A stretch of DNA of 64,000 nucleotides from Acanthosoma haemorrhoidale. Taxonomy: Eukaryota; Arthropoda; Insecta; Hemiptera; Acanthosomatidae. The stretch lies in contig OV884011.1 in assembly GCA_930367205.1 (NCBI GenBank), positions 114,573,866-114,637,865 of the forward strand, in the 5' to 3' direction. Of this stretch, positions 45,759 to 60,700 are shown piece by piece (the stretch's first letter is position 1; the number at the start of each line of letters is the position of its first letter). The notes under the pieces are model-generated. The model had not been told where the DNA came from and ran no database searches. It saw only the letters and a list, made by a program, of their open reading frames with translations. Position numbers and translations under genes: made by a program.

Positions 45759-48700
45759 GTTTGTTGTGCAAGTCACATTATTTAGATCCTAAGCTTGCCA
45801 TGGGAAATTACCTTTGAGCATCATAAATATTAGAAAAAGATAGCAATCTATAGATAGCGGACCACAAAGTAATGTGGTCAGTCTTAATACTGCCCAAATA
45901 AAGACTGGATCACAATGCCAATAATTGAAAAACCTCAGAACAAGGTTCACAAAGGCTAAAGAATGTAGTTCGTAAAGGAGGCTGTAATGCAAAAAATAAA
46001 CAAAACTTTGTAGGGTTTTTTTTTTTAACTTTATTAATACAATCTGTGTTTTCTAACAATGACATAAGAAACTTCTATGTTATGTAGTTTTTATTTCATT
46101 TGAAAATAATATTAGATTTGCTTCATTATGAGTGTAGTATGAGTATGGCTTTTGACTGAATAGATTGAAAACCAATCTTTATTTCCCTTGGTTGTTAGTT
46201 AGTTATTGCTGCCAACAAAACATGAAAAAACAAACTGCTGTCTGCCCATGCCAGTTTAATTAAATAGAAACAGTTTAACCTATGTTTCAAGCACATTAAG
46301 TTTATTAACTTCATAATAGTTATTTTCATTAGTGAATTGAAAATTTTATTAAGGCAAAAGATTGTCTGATATTTAATTAATAAATTATTTAAATAACCAA
46401 AATAAAGAATATATTTCAAATATGTCAAAACTAAAAAGCAATAATATTAGTTAACTATCATTATTTGATAAGCATAATTACTAATACCTTCTCGTGCCTC
46501 TTTATACAATCCATATTGTCTGCTGGATCAAATATCAAATCTCATTTTTTTTAATTTTTACAATGTTACTACATAAAGTCTGTACCTGCAGGCCATAGAA
46601 TGAAAATTACAGCTTAACTGATTAAATTTAATAAAACCCTTGATCCTAAACAGCCTTTCATAGTTTTGAAATCATTTTTCTTAAAAAATTTTCAACTTCC
46701 CAGAAAAGTAAAAATATGTGGATAAACAAATTTGATATTTTTGTAAAAATATGTTTTTTTACCTGTTCATATAGGGTAGAAATGTGATTATCGACCAGCC
46801 ATGGGGTTCGCCAAAGATAACTAAAGATGGTGTCACAGTGGCTAAAGGTGTTGAACTAAAGGAAAAGTTTCAGAATATTGGCTGTAAGATAGTGCAAGCT
46901 GTTGCCAACAACACAAATAAGAAAGCAGGAGATGGTACTACAACCGCTACAGTATGTATCCCTTTTTATTTGTGTTTTTTGTTCCTTCCCTTAACCAAGC
47001 ACTTTGCCTACTTAAAGGCCTGCCATTGTTAAAGAGCACTTGCTGAAATTTTTAGTGTTTTAACCGTTTCACTTGAAATTAATAACTGATTAATTTATTT
47101 TCTTTATAAAAGCTTTAGTTCTACTTAAAGTTGTAGAAAAATAAAGGTTTTAGGTAATTATAGTGATTACTTGCAAGAACTTGTGATTGGATATTTTACA
47201 AAAAATATTAATGGTAAAAATTAAAATAATTTACATAATTAGATTTTTAGTTCAATTCTTTGATAATATAATATGTTTGGATTTGATAACTGGGGCTCAG
47301 ACCTCTTGATTTTTTACTTAAACTTATTTTTATTTCTGAGAAGTAATGCATATGTGCATTTCATATTTCATCCCATGGAACCGAGTAAAAAGAACAAAAT
47401 CAAAGAGTTCCATACACATATTCTTATCTATTTCCCAAGCTTTTTCCAGGATACTTCTTAGAGAAAATATGTAGTCTTGTGTCTACTTGGCAGTGAAAAA
47501 TCTACCTATTTCTCTGTCATAAGTAATGTAGTCTATAATGCTGTTTGCATTCCTTTTTGAGGACGAGAAGGTAATTTTATGATCACATTACGAGGGAAGA
47601 TGGAGTTGCCAAACTGTCATACTAATATGTTGTTATTGTCATAAAAATATATGTCGTCCATTTTAATTCTTTGTGGGGTCACCCCGTATTTTCTGAGGAC
47701 CCCATATGATGTCTTTAGGTCCCACCCAGCCATTGCTAATAATGATTACTTCTCTATTTGTATTTCAACTTCTGGAGATGACTCTCTCCAGATGAGAATA
47801 AAAATGTTCCATATCCAGAATTGTTATCACTCTCACTTGGTGAGTAAACTTGTATGATAGTCACTTTTCCAATTGAAAGACTTATGTGTGTACTAATTAA
47901 CTTGGACGATATTGGATCCCTACTCTCTACTTGGTAAAGATATTGTTCTTTATTAGGATACCCATGCCTTATTTGTCTCTTGTCTCCTTTGGAACTCCTA
48001 CATAAATGTGGCCAGACCATCTTTATTTTTCCACTTATTTTTTTCTTCACTTCACTTATACCAAGAAAGTCGTCCGACTTGTATCAGTTGATTTCTTCCA
48101 CTATCACTATTTCTTTACTGGTCAGGATTTTTATATTCTATGTCCCCATTCAGATGTCAAATTCAGCACCATGTTGTTTTCTTTGAGACGTTTCCCTTCT
48201 AGAATAAAGGAAAATCAAAAACTCATGTGGGCAGGGTAACTAGGTCCATGAAGTAAATATGTTCCACACCGGGATTGTGAAAAAGTATCTAACTGCTACC
48301 CTTAAACCAATCTCAAGATTATAATTATCAGCAATAGCTGAGAATATATCATGGCACATGTTCCATTGAAAAACTGAGTAAAAAATGGAATTCAGCACAC
48401 TTACAAACTTTTAAACCTATCCCAAGAGTTAATTGGAAAATTTAATTCAAATAATCAGATTTCAAATGATTATTTCAATGATCTGAATGATTTCAAATAA
48501 CAACTAATCACTAGTTTATCTGGGCAGAGTTCAAATAACAAATAATTATTTTTAAATATTTTCCTAAAACTGACCCATGTTTGTAATCATTGTCTTGGAC
48601 TCTAGCTGTGCCTGTCATGCATGGACTGCTCTCCTTAAGGTGTTAAAGGCCCAAACCATAGCTGGGTCCTCTTGTGTACTAGTAACAGAACTCCCTCCCA

Positions 48701-51700
48701 AATGTACTCCCATTACATGCTCTTACCTGTTTTTTACCTAATAAAAATAGTCGTATCATTAATTGCAATGATACGACTATTTTAATATACCAATAAAATT
48801 ATACTTATTTTTTTTTCCAGGTTTTAGCTAGAGCAATTGCAAAAGAAGGATTTGATAGAATAAGTAGAGGAGCAAATCCAATAGAAATCAGAAAAGGTAC
48901 ATCCAAATAAAATATAAATTAAGAAATTTACAAATATACATATCACACTTGGGACAGTGATCATGTCAGAGGCAGACACAGGTCTAAAAGACCAAAACAG
49001 ATCTGAACTGGTTAGGTCAGACCAGAGAGTTTGTCAAAGACAGAGAGTGGACTAAAGACCAACTTTTCTCTGTACATCTACTATTTATCAGCAATCACCA
49101 ACACATTTTATTTTTAGTCAAACAGCTAACCTGGTCTCTTCAGGTATGCCCTCCATTTCCTCCCTCTTCAGCAATTGTAGTTGGACAGATGGGAAAGGCC
49201 TTCCCACCTCTTATGTCCAATCTGACCCTTACTGGGTGGTACTTCAAATTTATCCTGCATTCCTCCTTGATTGGTTTGGTTTCACCAGCTGCAGATCCAT
49301 CAATTCCTTAACCCTCGGGATTTATTTGCATGATTTTTGCTAGCCTGGAAATTTGGGTCACTTGTGTACTTCATGTACCCTTTATTATATCTAGCCTGCG
49401 TTGGGGACTAGAGATCATTCTTTTGTTTTCTAACGTGTAGGAACTAGTTCTAAGGTCTTCTCCATTTTCACTGTTTGTGGACGAGTTATTTCCCTCAATA
49501 AATTTAAGTCTGCTTATGGTAAGCCAACCTGTCTTTACATTGTTGTTTCAGCCGTGGTGATATTTCAGGAACTTTTATTTATAATTATCACTAAACAATT
49601 CAATTAAATTACGTGCTGGCATATGTTCCTTAGATTGGATTCTTGTTATTATTTTATTGCATGCTTTATTTCATCAGTATGTTTAAATGAAATAATCGAT
49701 AAAAAAACAAATCTACAGAGATTTCATAAGCATTCAGTACTTATTAAATGACTGAAAAAAATATTAAAACTGATTCAAACAAATTTAATGATTATTATTT
49801 TATTTGTTTGCTATTTTATTACATAGGAGTGATGCTTGCTGTTGAAGAGGCAAAAAGATATCTGAAAAACTTATCAAAACCAGTTACTACTCCTGAAGAA
49901 ATTGCACAGGTTGCAACAATATCAGCCAATGGGGCAGAAGATATTGGAAAGCTCATCTCAAAGGCTGTTGAAAAGGTAGTTTTCTTTTGACTAATGTATG
50001 AATTTTCATATTTAAAATTTTCAAAATATTGCTGAGCAAAAAGGTTGAGGATCTACTTTATGATATTATAGCGGCTGTAAAAATGATCCTATAAATCGGA
50101 AATTGTAAATTTATATTCAATATCAATCACTTTACACGTAGTATTCTTTTGATTGTAAGATGTAATATCTAAGTATGAACAAGTAATTAAACATGAAGTC
50201 AGTCTTATTTCTCTTTGTTTTAAGATTTCTCAAGTTCTGATTTTTAGTTAACATCATTAATACGGTAATACAAAAAGAAGAAAGTTCAAGAAACTTCTGG
50301 TACAGGAGAACCTCAAGTGTCCTTCCCACTGATCACCTCTGCACAGTGTTCCTTCACTTTCCATACCCTTTATATATATTTTATCATTAAATAAATAAAT
50401 AACATTTAGTTCATAATTAATGTAAATAAATTTTAGCCTGTAAAACATATAAAGAATATCCATAAATAGTTTGGTATTTGGCCAGGGAAACACTGCTCGT
50501 TATTTTTAACTACAAATATTTTTTTTGTTAAACAATCTTAGTCACTGAAAATCTCCTTTTCGACAAATCAAAAAAATAGCTTAAAAATGCATTAAAAAAA
50601 AATCATGAATAAGACTAAACACTAAATTTCTATTAATGGCTCAATATCACCATCACACATTATTATCTTCAGTATGCCCTTAATGAAGGGGGGGGGGTCA
50701 GGACAGAAATATGTAGCTTTGAGCAGTGAGGAGGAAGCTTAACATTAAGAGAGAAGGGCTTCAAATTACTGTAAAGCCAAATTTATTATGAGGATGCCAA
50801 TTGATTCGCAAATTGGCCTGACCGATTTCGACCCCTGAGGGCTCATATTTTAAATAAAAGATTCTCACTGCCTGGAAATTTCTTCAATTTTTTAACTATC
50901 AGTATTATTGCAGATTATTGATTGGGTGAACAATTTGAACATTTGATGCAGAAAACTGATATTTTTAACAGCTAAAAAAGTAATGGTTACATGTTTAGAC
51001 AGGTTTTTTTTAGAATCTATTAATTTTTTGTAGCTGATGTACAGACAAGGCAGAACAATAGAGAAAGTGATAGGGCTCACTTTAGGAATGTGTGGTGCTA
51101 ATACTAACCTAAATCTAAATAAACTAACTTAACCTAGCATTCCCAGACAACTTGTTGCCATCAATGCTGGAATGATGGTGGGGTCATAGTGTTAAACACT
51201 GGATTAGGTGTTGCAACGAGTTAAAAAACCTGTCATGTCTCTGGTGGGTGAACTCACCCACCATTATTGGCTTACCAAGCAATGGGCAGTCAGCATGCTT
51301 TAACCCTTCAAGGGAGGTACGCCTGACATTGGTGAAAGTGATTACAGTCGCTTTCTTTTAATTTGTCCCAACGGTGGTGTCGGACGTGTACATGTTAAAA
51401 ATAACCAGAGACAATACCGCTCCTTGAGGAACTTCACAGGAACTGAGGCAAGGGGTTCGAGCAGCAGTCACCCAGCTGTACCATCACTGTTCTGTCCTTC
51501 AGGAAAGAACCAACATGGTATATGACTGCTCTGGGCATTCTTAGTCCAAAGCTGTCAGTACAGCATCCTGTGGGACACTGAGTCAAAAGTCTGCGTGCAG
51601 TCCAACAAGATCATAGCTATAGAGTTGTTTCTGGTAAAACTGAGGGTGGCTTCCACCTATATACCTTCACAAGTGGATGGTTTGTACTAAGATGAGCCTG

Positions 51701-54700
51701 AAAGCCTGTTTGTTCATATGGAATGACAGAATTTTCCAAACAGAACTTTTTCAGGTAGTTCAGTATAAGCTTTTCAAGATTCTTCGCCATGTAAGGAAGG
51801 AGACTGATCGGGCGGTAGTGAGTGGACTTTGTGGACTTCTGCAGCAGGAACAAGATAGCTTGCTTCCACGCTGTTGGGAAGTATCACAATCTGATACATG
51901 AATTGTACAGGTTAACGAGGTGGGCAATCCCTCTCCTCGGCAGCTGTTTTAGATAAACATTTTCTATCCCGTTGTGCCTTGGTGTTGGTTTCCCTGACAC
52001 CGGCTAAGAGTTGCCTTGAGCTGCTTCAGGAAGACAAAGATGTAATTTTGTCCTGGTTCCAGCTGCTGATGTTCATGGTAGTTACACCTGTCTAAGCAGC
52101 ATTGTATTCAGTAAAGCAGTCGGCCAGTATTTTCACCTGTTCTTCCACTATGTAAAGGGTGTCACCATTATGAAATCAGACACTTAAGTCTCCTAAAACT
52201 TACCCCCCCCCAAAGTGTCCCCCTTATCTCATGGCCAAAACCATTATTCTAACCTTGCTACGGGTTCCCCAACATGTGGCACTAATTTTCGTAACTTTTC
52301 TATGTAACCCGAGTTTATCTTACTATTTCACTTTGCGAATTTCAATAACTTGAATTCAATAATACCAATAAATAATAATAATATGTGATCTTAAAATAAC
52401 ATTACAGTATAATGTAAATAATAGTTACCTAATACAAACAATGATTTATAATAACATGGATACATTCTTCGTTGTTTGGGGATGTGCATCTTCATTCCTG
52501 ATTTCCTCCCTTCATGCTTTTAAGTGATCTCTCTCAAGCACCTCTTTCTGTACGCTGTGGAGGTCTAGTAACAACTCCCTTTATCTCCTGCAAGCTGCTA
52601 CTGGCTCTGCCACACACACTTTCTCCCACCCTATATATTTAGTTTTCCCATGTAATAATCCCTTTGGTTACCTGTTTTCACACTTAAGGTCTTAACAAGA
52701 TATTCACAGCTGACATATTCCAGCTTTTCTATTCAAGTAGATATTCATTTAAAATTAAATTAAATTTGATCATTAACATATTCAATATCATTAACAAAGC
52801 CAATTTTTTCACATTTAATTGTTCCCACACACTTCCCATTGTAAATCTTAATCAAACATATACAGTGCAGCTCGGGATGTTATTGAATATAGCTTTAAAA
52901 TATTTCAGATCCATTGGATCTTTTTATGGCCTATAACATAGAACAAATATACAAATAAATAAAACACAGTGGTCCTGTACTCCTTAGAAAATAGAGCCTC
53001 GAGCCTCTACCTTGGTGCTAGCCAATAAGCTTGTTCCAAGTGTATCAAATAATCATCAACATCTTCAATATTCTTTTCGGTCAAAGATTATAAATTACTT
53101 CAAAAATTCTGATATTTATTATTTAATAATTTCATGTCAATAAATTAATATATTACAGATTGGAAAAGATGGAGTAATAACAGTAAAGGAGGGGAAAACA
53201 CTAGAAGACGAATTAGAAATCATAGAAGGAATGAGAGTAGATAAAGGCTATATTTCTGCTTATTTTATTAACACATCCAAAGGTTATAAATAATGATACT
53301 TACAAATATTTTCCAAACTAAGTAATATAGAATTTTGAGAATGATTAGGTAATTATTTTTATATTTATAAGAAATCATCTTATAATTTAAAGATACTCTT
53401 AAAAAATCATTTAAATTCAGTTATATGCACTTTTGGCAGCTCAAACTGCAAATTATAGAACAAAAATCTTTTATAAATCTACAGGGATGTAGTAAAATAT
53501 TATTAAGTTCTAGCTAAAAAAAAGTATTCAATTTAAATAATAAAACGTTTTCTCATGAGCATATTCATTTAAAACCCTAGAAACATGTTAGTAAAACTTT
53601 TGGCCATCAATAAGAATATTTTAAGAAGCATTTCAAATCAAGAAAATAAATAAGGGAGAAAGGGGAATATTCCTTTAATGTAAGCTTAACTCTAGGGAAA
53701 CAAGCAGAACTTTAAATATTTAATATCTCCTGAGTCGGTAGTTAAATCTAGGAGTTAGCAAAAGAATTCTTTTTTCACCTTAATTTTATTTTCTCCTAAT
53801 AATTGTATTTTAACCAAATCTAATCAGCGTAATTTGGGTTGTTCAAAATTTCAGATCAATAGAATCATTTTTACTACTTTTGCAGAACACACAAACAAAT
53901 AAACCACCCTTGCTGCCCCATACCCAAATGAAAATAGAGCCTCTCCTTTCAGACTTGGCAATTTTATAAATAAAATTTATAGATATAAAAACAGTATTTA
54001 AAAGGTGTACTTTTTTTATTGGTTAAGGATACATAAGATAAAATCATTAAACTTTCTTCTTGTCAAAATAGCTTCATTTAATAATACTTAATAATAATAA
54101 TAATAATAATAATAATTTAATAATACATAAAATATTCATTTTATCACAGCTTTACTCACTATTCGATTAGTTATTCTCATTTTCTTCATAATTAAATCTT
54201 TTTTTAGAGTACTTCCCAAAGGTACTCAATCGGGTTAAGATCAGGAGATTATTAATAAATATGATTAATTCTGAACTATGGCTTTATGATAACAGGTGCC
54301 AAAGTAGAATATGAAGATCTTATGGTGCTTATTACTGAGAAAAAGCTCTCGTCAATTGCTCATGTTCTTCCAGTTTTGGAATTAGTAAATAAAAAGAAAA
54401 AACCCTTATTAATAATTGCAGAAGATCTGGACGGTGAAGCATTATCACTGATTGTAGTCAACAGGTAGACCATTTTCTTCAATAATTTGATTTACTTGAT
54501 GGTTAATAGATTGAAAGTTTCCATAAGAGATAAAACTTTATGCAGTCACTAGCTAAACGGCATTTCGCTATAGAGTACTCTTATAATCACAGCAGAAAAT
54601 TGTTTTTAAATAGTGATGAAACTGTTCAATATTTATTAATTTTGCAAAAGACTTAATAATTAATAGTTAAATCTAGAAGTTAGCAAAAGAATTCTTTTTT

Positions 54701-57700
54701 TTTTTTTCACCTTCATTTTTTTTCTCCTAATAATTGTATTTTAACCAAATCTAATTGGTGTAATTTGACTTAAATAAAAATTATTTGTAAACTACAATTG
54801 TTGTTCACTCCTCCTACTGCAGAATCATTAGCTGTCGAGAGAATCACCTAGCAATATTTCAGTGCTTCACAGTAATTCTTCTAACCTCAAAATAAACTAT
54901 AAATGGGTTTAGGCTTTAGGCCAATTTAAGACCTCTTAGGAGTAAAATTTTTCTAACTGCAACTCAACAGTATTATGAGGATCGCCAGGCAACATTCTTT
55001 CTTGGCCTGGTAGTTCTTGAGATACAATGATGAGTCATTAAGTAATTTGTATTTTATATTTATAGATAGATTATTATGCCATGCATCTATTGAATATATA
55101 TTGATATGACAGTAATTAAGTAATAGTTTAATTAAGCATTTTATAGGATAAAAATAGGTTTGAATGTTGTGGCTATCCGTGCTCCTGGTTTTGGAGAGCA
55201 AAGAAAAGCTATCATGAGGGACATTGCAGTAGCGACAGGTATTTCCTTGCTTTTATTTTTCAATTTGTCCTGATTTTAATAAAATTATTTACTGTCAACT
55301 TAAAGAGAATTTTCAATAAGATATTGTATGTTTTTGTATTGTATTAATAGGAGCGACAGTTTTTGGAGATGAATTAGGAACCAGAATTGAAGATTGTCAA
55401 GAGCGTCACTTGGGTGGATTAGGTGAAGTCATAATTACAAAAGAGGATTCTCTGTTGCTGAGAGTAAGGACAACATTGAATTTAAATAATTTTAAACTAA
55501 TTGTGAAAAAAAACTTAGGCTATTATTATTATTATTATTTTGTACCGGCATTTGTGCACCGCGGCCTCAGTGAGACCTATTGTGCGCCGTCCATGTCCCT
55601 GTCCTATATATGTGACAGGCCCACGGCCCTTGCAAATCTGAGGATACCGAATGGATCGATCAGTTCACATAGTTTGGGGTCTACAATGCGATCACTGCCA
55701 AAGTGAAGGTATCGCCTTCTAGCTAGGTTATCACAGTCACATATTATATGACGTGCCGTTTCTCCCTCTTTCTTGCAGAATCTGCAGATTGGTGATCCAA
55801 CTATCCCCAAATTAAAGAGGTGTTTATTTAACCGACAGTGACCTGTATAGAGTCCTGTCACACTTTTGAGTGTCCACCTGTCCATTGATAGAAGTGCTGA
55901 GCTTCTTCTCTTACAGGGTCCATCAAGAAACAGTTTCGAGTGTTCCTGTTTCTTAGTTTCTCTCCAAGAGAGTCTTGCCCTGTCCTCTAAAGCTAATTTT
56001 ATACGCCTTTTAGCTTAACTTAGGCTATTACTAAAAATAAATGAAAATAATCAATTTCAGGGAAAAGGTAAGAAAGAAGAAGTAGAGAGGAGGGTGGCAC
56101 AAATTAAACAAGCTTTAGAAACAACAAACAGTGATTTTGAAAAGGACAAGCTTCAAGATAGACTTGGGCGATTGACAGCAGGTGTAGCAGTGCTTAAAGT
56201 AGGAGGATGTAGTGAGGTATATCAATCCTTGTAAATATTACTAGGGAAATTGCCTTGGCATGTCATTAAAGAGATTTTGAATATAGTAAAATAGTCTTTC
56301 TCGTCTACCCACAAATTTTTATTTAAAAACCAAAACTTTATTTAGCTGCTGCATCATCAGAAAACATTTAAAATCCATGAGTGAATTATAACTAAAAGGA
56401 GGACAACCAATATAATATAAAATAAAATGGGTAAATAACCCTAAATGTAGTCAATTGATTGATGAACTGCTTTTTACGATTTATCGTTGACATTATCGGT
56501 TCTAGGCCCAATTGCCCTTCACCAAACCCCTTAAATTTAAATCACTTATTTACTCCTATTCAACTCTCTCACACACCTGTACATCTGGTTCATCTCACTT
56601 GCAGCTTTCGATATATCTTCCCTTAGATGATTATCACTCCTTTGGGACTATATTCCATACAAAATCGGGCATGAAGATACATTTTATCCATATTAAAATA
56701 ACGTATTTTATCACCTTTTCTCTACCCAATGATATCATGTCCTACACTGAGTAGTGCACAACTTTTGTTTTTAATTAATTTACATATTTATTTTTTAAAT
56801 AATAATTTTTTTTCAATACTATCTATGAATGCGTAAGGGTCCAAGGTTGAATTTTGTAAGGGGGTAAACAAAAAATATATGCAAAGGAATTTTAAAAATA
56901 AAAGCTCCAACAATGATATGTCAAACTAGTCATCTTATTAAAACATATGTGCTGATGATTATAAAGCTGGTGGGACTTTTAATTAATGTATTCCATTAAA
57001 ATTGAGTTGTAATATAACTTACGAGCATGTTTGGAGAGTTCTTATTCATCCTAGAGACATAAAATTTTACCATGAATTTTATTTAATGTCCCCCCCCACA
57101 TGAAAAAAAGAAATCCATGGTGCCACACTTCATGAAGAGGTAGGGTTGACTTAAGGTTGTTACTGTAGTTGGTAGATGGCTTTGAGATATTAGCATGTTA
57201 GTGCTAGGTGTTACCTCTCAATCTTGATTTTGGTTTTCCTAATAGTTATCACTGCTTCTTCATTCGAGTAGCTACTTATATATCCTCATGTGGCTGAGTG
57301 AACCATGACCAGCCTTTGGTGACCATTCCCAAAGAAAAACCTTTGGAGGAGCCGGAAATCTAACCTGAGCCTCTACCACGCTCACCTATCCACTAGGCTA
57401 TGGGGATAGTTACTGTAGTAGTAGTATGCTGTAATTAGTAGATCAATTGGATTTTTTAAACACTTTTGCATGTATTTTGCGCAAATGTTAGGTATAAAAA
57501 AAGATTCACGATCAGCTAAGCTATTAATTATTTGTTAAATTCAGTACGGTGTCAAATTCAGCTGATGTCACTTATTAAAATTTATTTTAATTTATTATTT
57601 TATTTATTCTGTGAAGTTTTATGTTCCTAAATAATACTCAAATGATTTGTATACATTGAACAGATGTTAATAAGTTTTAGTTTAGCAGTTGTACACATGT

Positions 57701-60700
57701 TTATTGTATTCGTTGTGTATTATAGTCTTCCTTAAACAAATTAAAATATTAATAGAAAATTATTGTGAATGTTGCTTTGTTTAATTTTCTATTATCTGAT
57801 TTTAAGTATAAAAAAAACTTGAATCATTGTTTGTTAACATTTATTTTTTGTCATTTAAATTTCCATTTTTCTTTAATTGTTTTCCTTTGGTTTGTCAAAA
57901 TTTAAAAAGCTCACAGATTTCCTAAGTCTAAGTACATCACAGGAAGTGTGATATAACGTGTTCCTCCTTCCCCTTTTAAATAGATTGATTAGAATAAGAG
58001 TCTAACAATCCTGTTATTAATGATCTCCATTGCATGTTAAAGGTTGAAGTCAATGAGAAAAAGGATCGAGTAACAGATGCTCTAAATGCTACACGTGCTG
58101 CTATTGAAGAAGGCATCGTTCCTGGAGGAGGTATTGCATTACTTAGGTGCATTTCTGCAGTTGAAGAATTGAAACCTCTAAATCAAGACCAAAAGATTGG
58201 TAGGGAACTATATAATACTTGAACCCGGGGACATCCCTGTCTCGAGTGGAGTGATCTATCCACTGGGCTATCCTTATTAACCATGAGGCCTAGGCAATAA
58301 CAAATCTCAGAGGATAGAGCACCCCACCCACCATAAGCTAGGGAGCCCTGTCTTTGGCTAATAATAATTAAAATAATGGGATCATGTACCAATGATTATA
58401 GTTTATGATGATAATCACTACCAACCAACCAATGATAATCAATATATTAATATTCACATTTTGTTACAAAGGAATAGAAATTGTAGCCAAAGCCCTAAGA
58501 GTTCCTTGTATGGTGATTGCAAAGAATGCTGGTGTTGATGAATCTGTTGTTGTAAATAAGGTAAGTTTATTATTTATTAAAAATTATTTCTAGCATTTTA
58601 TCAGTTTTAAAAAAAAAATCCTATTATAATCCAATATTTTTTAATCAGGACTTTCAGGAAATCTCTTTAGTATTAAATGACATATTTAAATTATCAGCAG
58701 TATAATTAATCACATATATTAATTATTATAATTACCAGTCCCCCTACTAGATCTAGGGCTTATGGTTTACTATTGTCCTCTATAGTATATTCTAGAAGAG
58801 ACTAAGCTGTTTTGGTAATTGAGGTTGTGATTGCCATAGTATTTTTTGTAAAGTATAAACATTATTTGGTGCGAATTTGATGTTAAATAAAATTTGAGCG
58901 AATTTTTTTGTGATGAAACGTTTGGTGCAAATCAAGTGATTAAGAGATCTTAAGGGAAATGATGAGAGGGCTGTAGTAGGACAATGCTTTAGTAATTCCA
59001 TTAGTTGATGAATTCAATAGATTAAGGAAACAATTGTTGATTTACTTTTTAAACTTTTTTGTTTTATGAACCCTTTCACTGTATAGCAGTGCTGAACTCA
59101 CTCAGAGCCAATAGTACTTTTATACCGTTAAATGGTTAAAAAATAACTCTAGTATATAAACTATAACCATTTGGGATAATAACCCAACCACATTGTGGCA
59201 AGCAGCCACTAACTTGCACCACTAAAGAAAATAAATTATTAATCAAATAAATACCTTGGTAAGTGGCCTATGTGGCTGAACGTTTTTGTATCCAATGTTT
59301 TAAAATTTCATATTATGCAGTTGAATAAATAAAAGTTACAAAAATACTAAGCAACCCGAAGAGCATTTTGTTTACAACAAAACATATTAAGTTAATCTCA
59401 TTCACAGTTTAGTTTGAGTATAGAGTAGAGTCATTAGAGAAGAGTATAGAAGTCACTGAGCTTCAACTTGAAAGCTGACATTTTTTTACTACTTGTGACT
59501 TTCCTTAATGCAATGTCCTACCATTTTTAAATACATTTTTTATAGGTCCTTGAATCATCTGACGAAACTGGTTATGATGCGAAACAAGATGAATATGTCA
59601 ACATGATGGAGAAAGGAATCATAGACCCCACAAAGGTATAAGCCATTAAATAATGAGTTAATCCACCAAGGCTCAGGCTCAGTTGCCTTTTTTCCACTAA
59701 ATATTTTTTTGCCCTTTAACGATTAAAATGTCATTAATCAATTATGAACTACATTATATTTTTGAAATACATATAATTGAAATAAAGGACAAAGAAAGAT
59801 AATGTACAATATCTAGTAGCACATGAATTTCTTAAAAAGCTTATTAATAAATGATTGCGAAAATAATATTTGATATTTTTGACTGAAACTAAACCATTTT
59901 TTTGTAAAACCATCTTCATCACTGGAAAAAAAGAATGGTAAATATCTTAAGTATTTATAAACAAAAAGATTCTGATTTAATATCTAAATATATTATTTTT
60001 TTATACTTTATATTTTCTAATACTTTGCATCCTAGACCCCCCTCCCATTTAATTTGTGACAACAATTGTATTTTGAATCTATTTTATTCTTGGGAAATTT
60101 AAAATTTCACTGCTGCTCCAATAAGCTGAATTTCATAATTAAAATGAAAGATAAGAAATGTTATTTTTTACGTTATATTGATAGCATTGTCATGAAGGAA
60201 ATACTCTCTGCAGTATTTGAAGTGACAGTGGATCTGCCTTGAATTGTATTCGGATGATCTTCAATATGGCAATTTCTGAACCTTTCCACTTGGACCTAAT
60301 TCATTACTGCCAGGTTAGCACATTATTGGGAAGCTACCTCATTCCTGTATTCAACAATCTCAAATCATTAATATCTCTCTTTTTTCCGCCACTTAATGGT
60401 GTTTGGAAATTTTTCACTGTTTAGCACTTTTGGAATTCCCTACATGCCAATGATTTCACTCCAGGAAAGACATAAATACAATAGTTCTACTTAAAAAATG
60501 AAGGGTAAGAGCAAAAAAAAAAGCAGGGTCCAACCATGTAGCTCATTGAGAATAGATTTAAATGATCTATTCACTTCGGAAAATAAAGTGTAGCCACAGT
60601 CAGTGCCAGTTAGATGGTAGGCATAGTAAGACTTTAAATTCGAATTTTGAGTATCTGGGCCAAATTGACATAGATTACGCATGAACTATCTATGATAATC

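Larger units (their letters stand above)
46952..48820 (+). other. Hsp60 intron 3
   Basis: 1.9 kb. A minus-strand LINE endonuclease-like remnant lies at 47754-48050 and a perfect palindrome at 48744-48783; the rest is AT-rich. Confidence 0.6.

Noticed and set aside
58218..58273. Functional tRNA gene
   Set aside because: Only A- and B-box-like motifs are seen; no acceptor stem or anticodon stem pairing.
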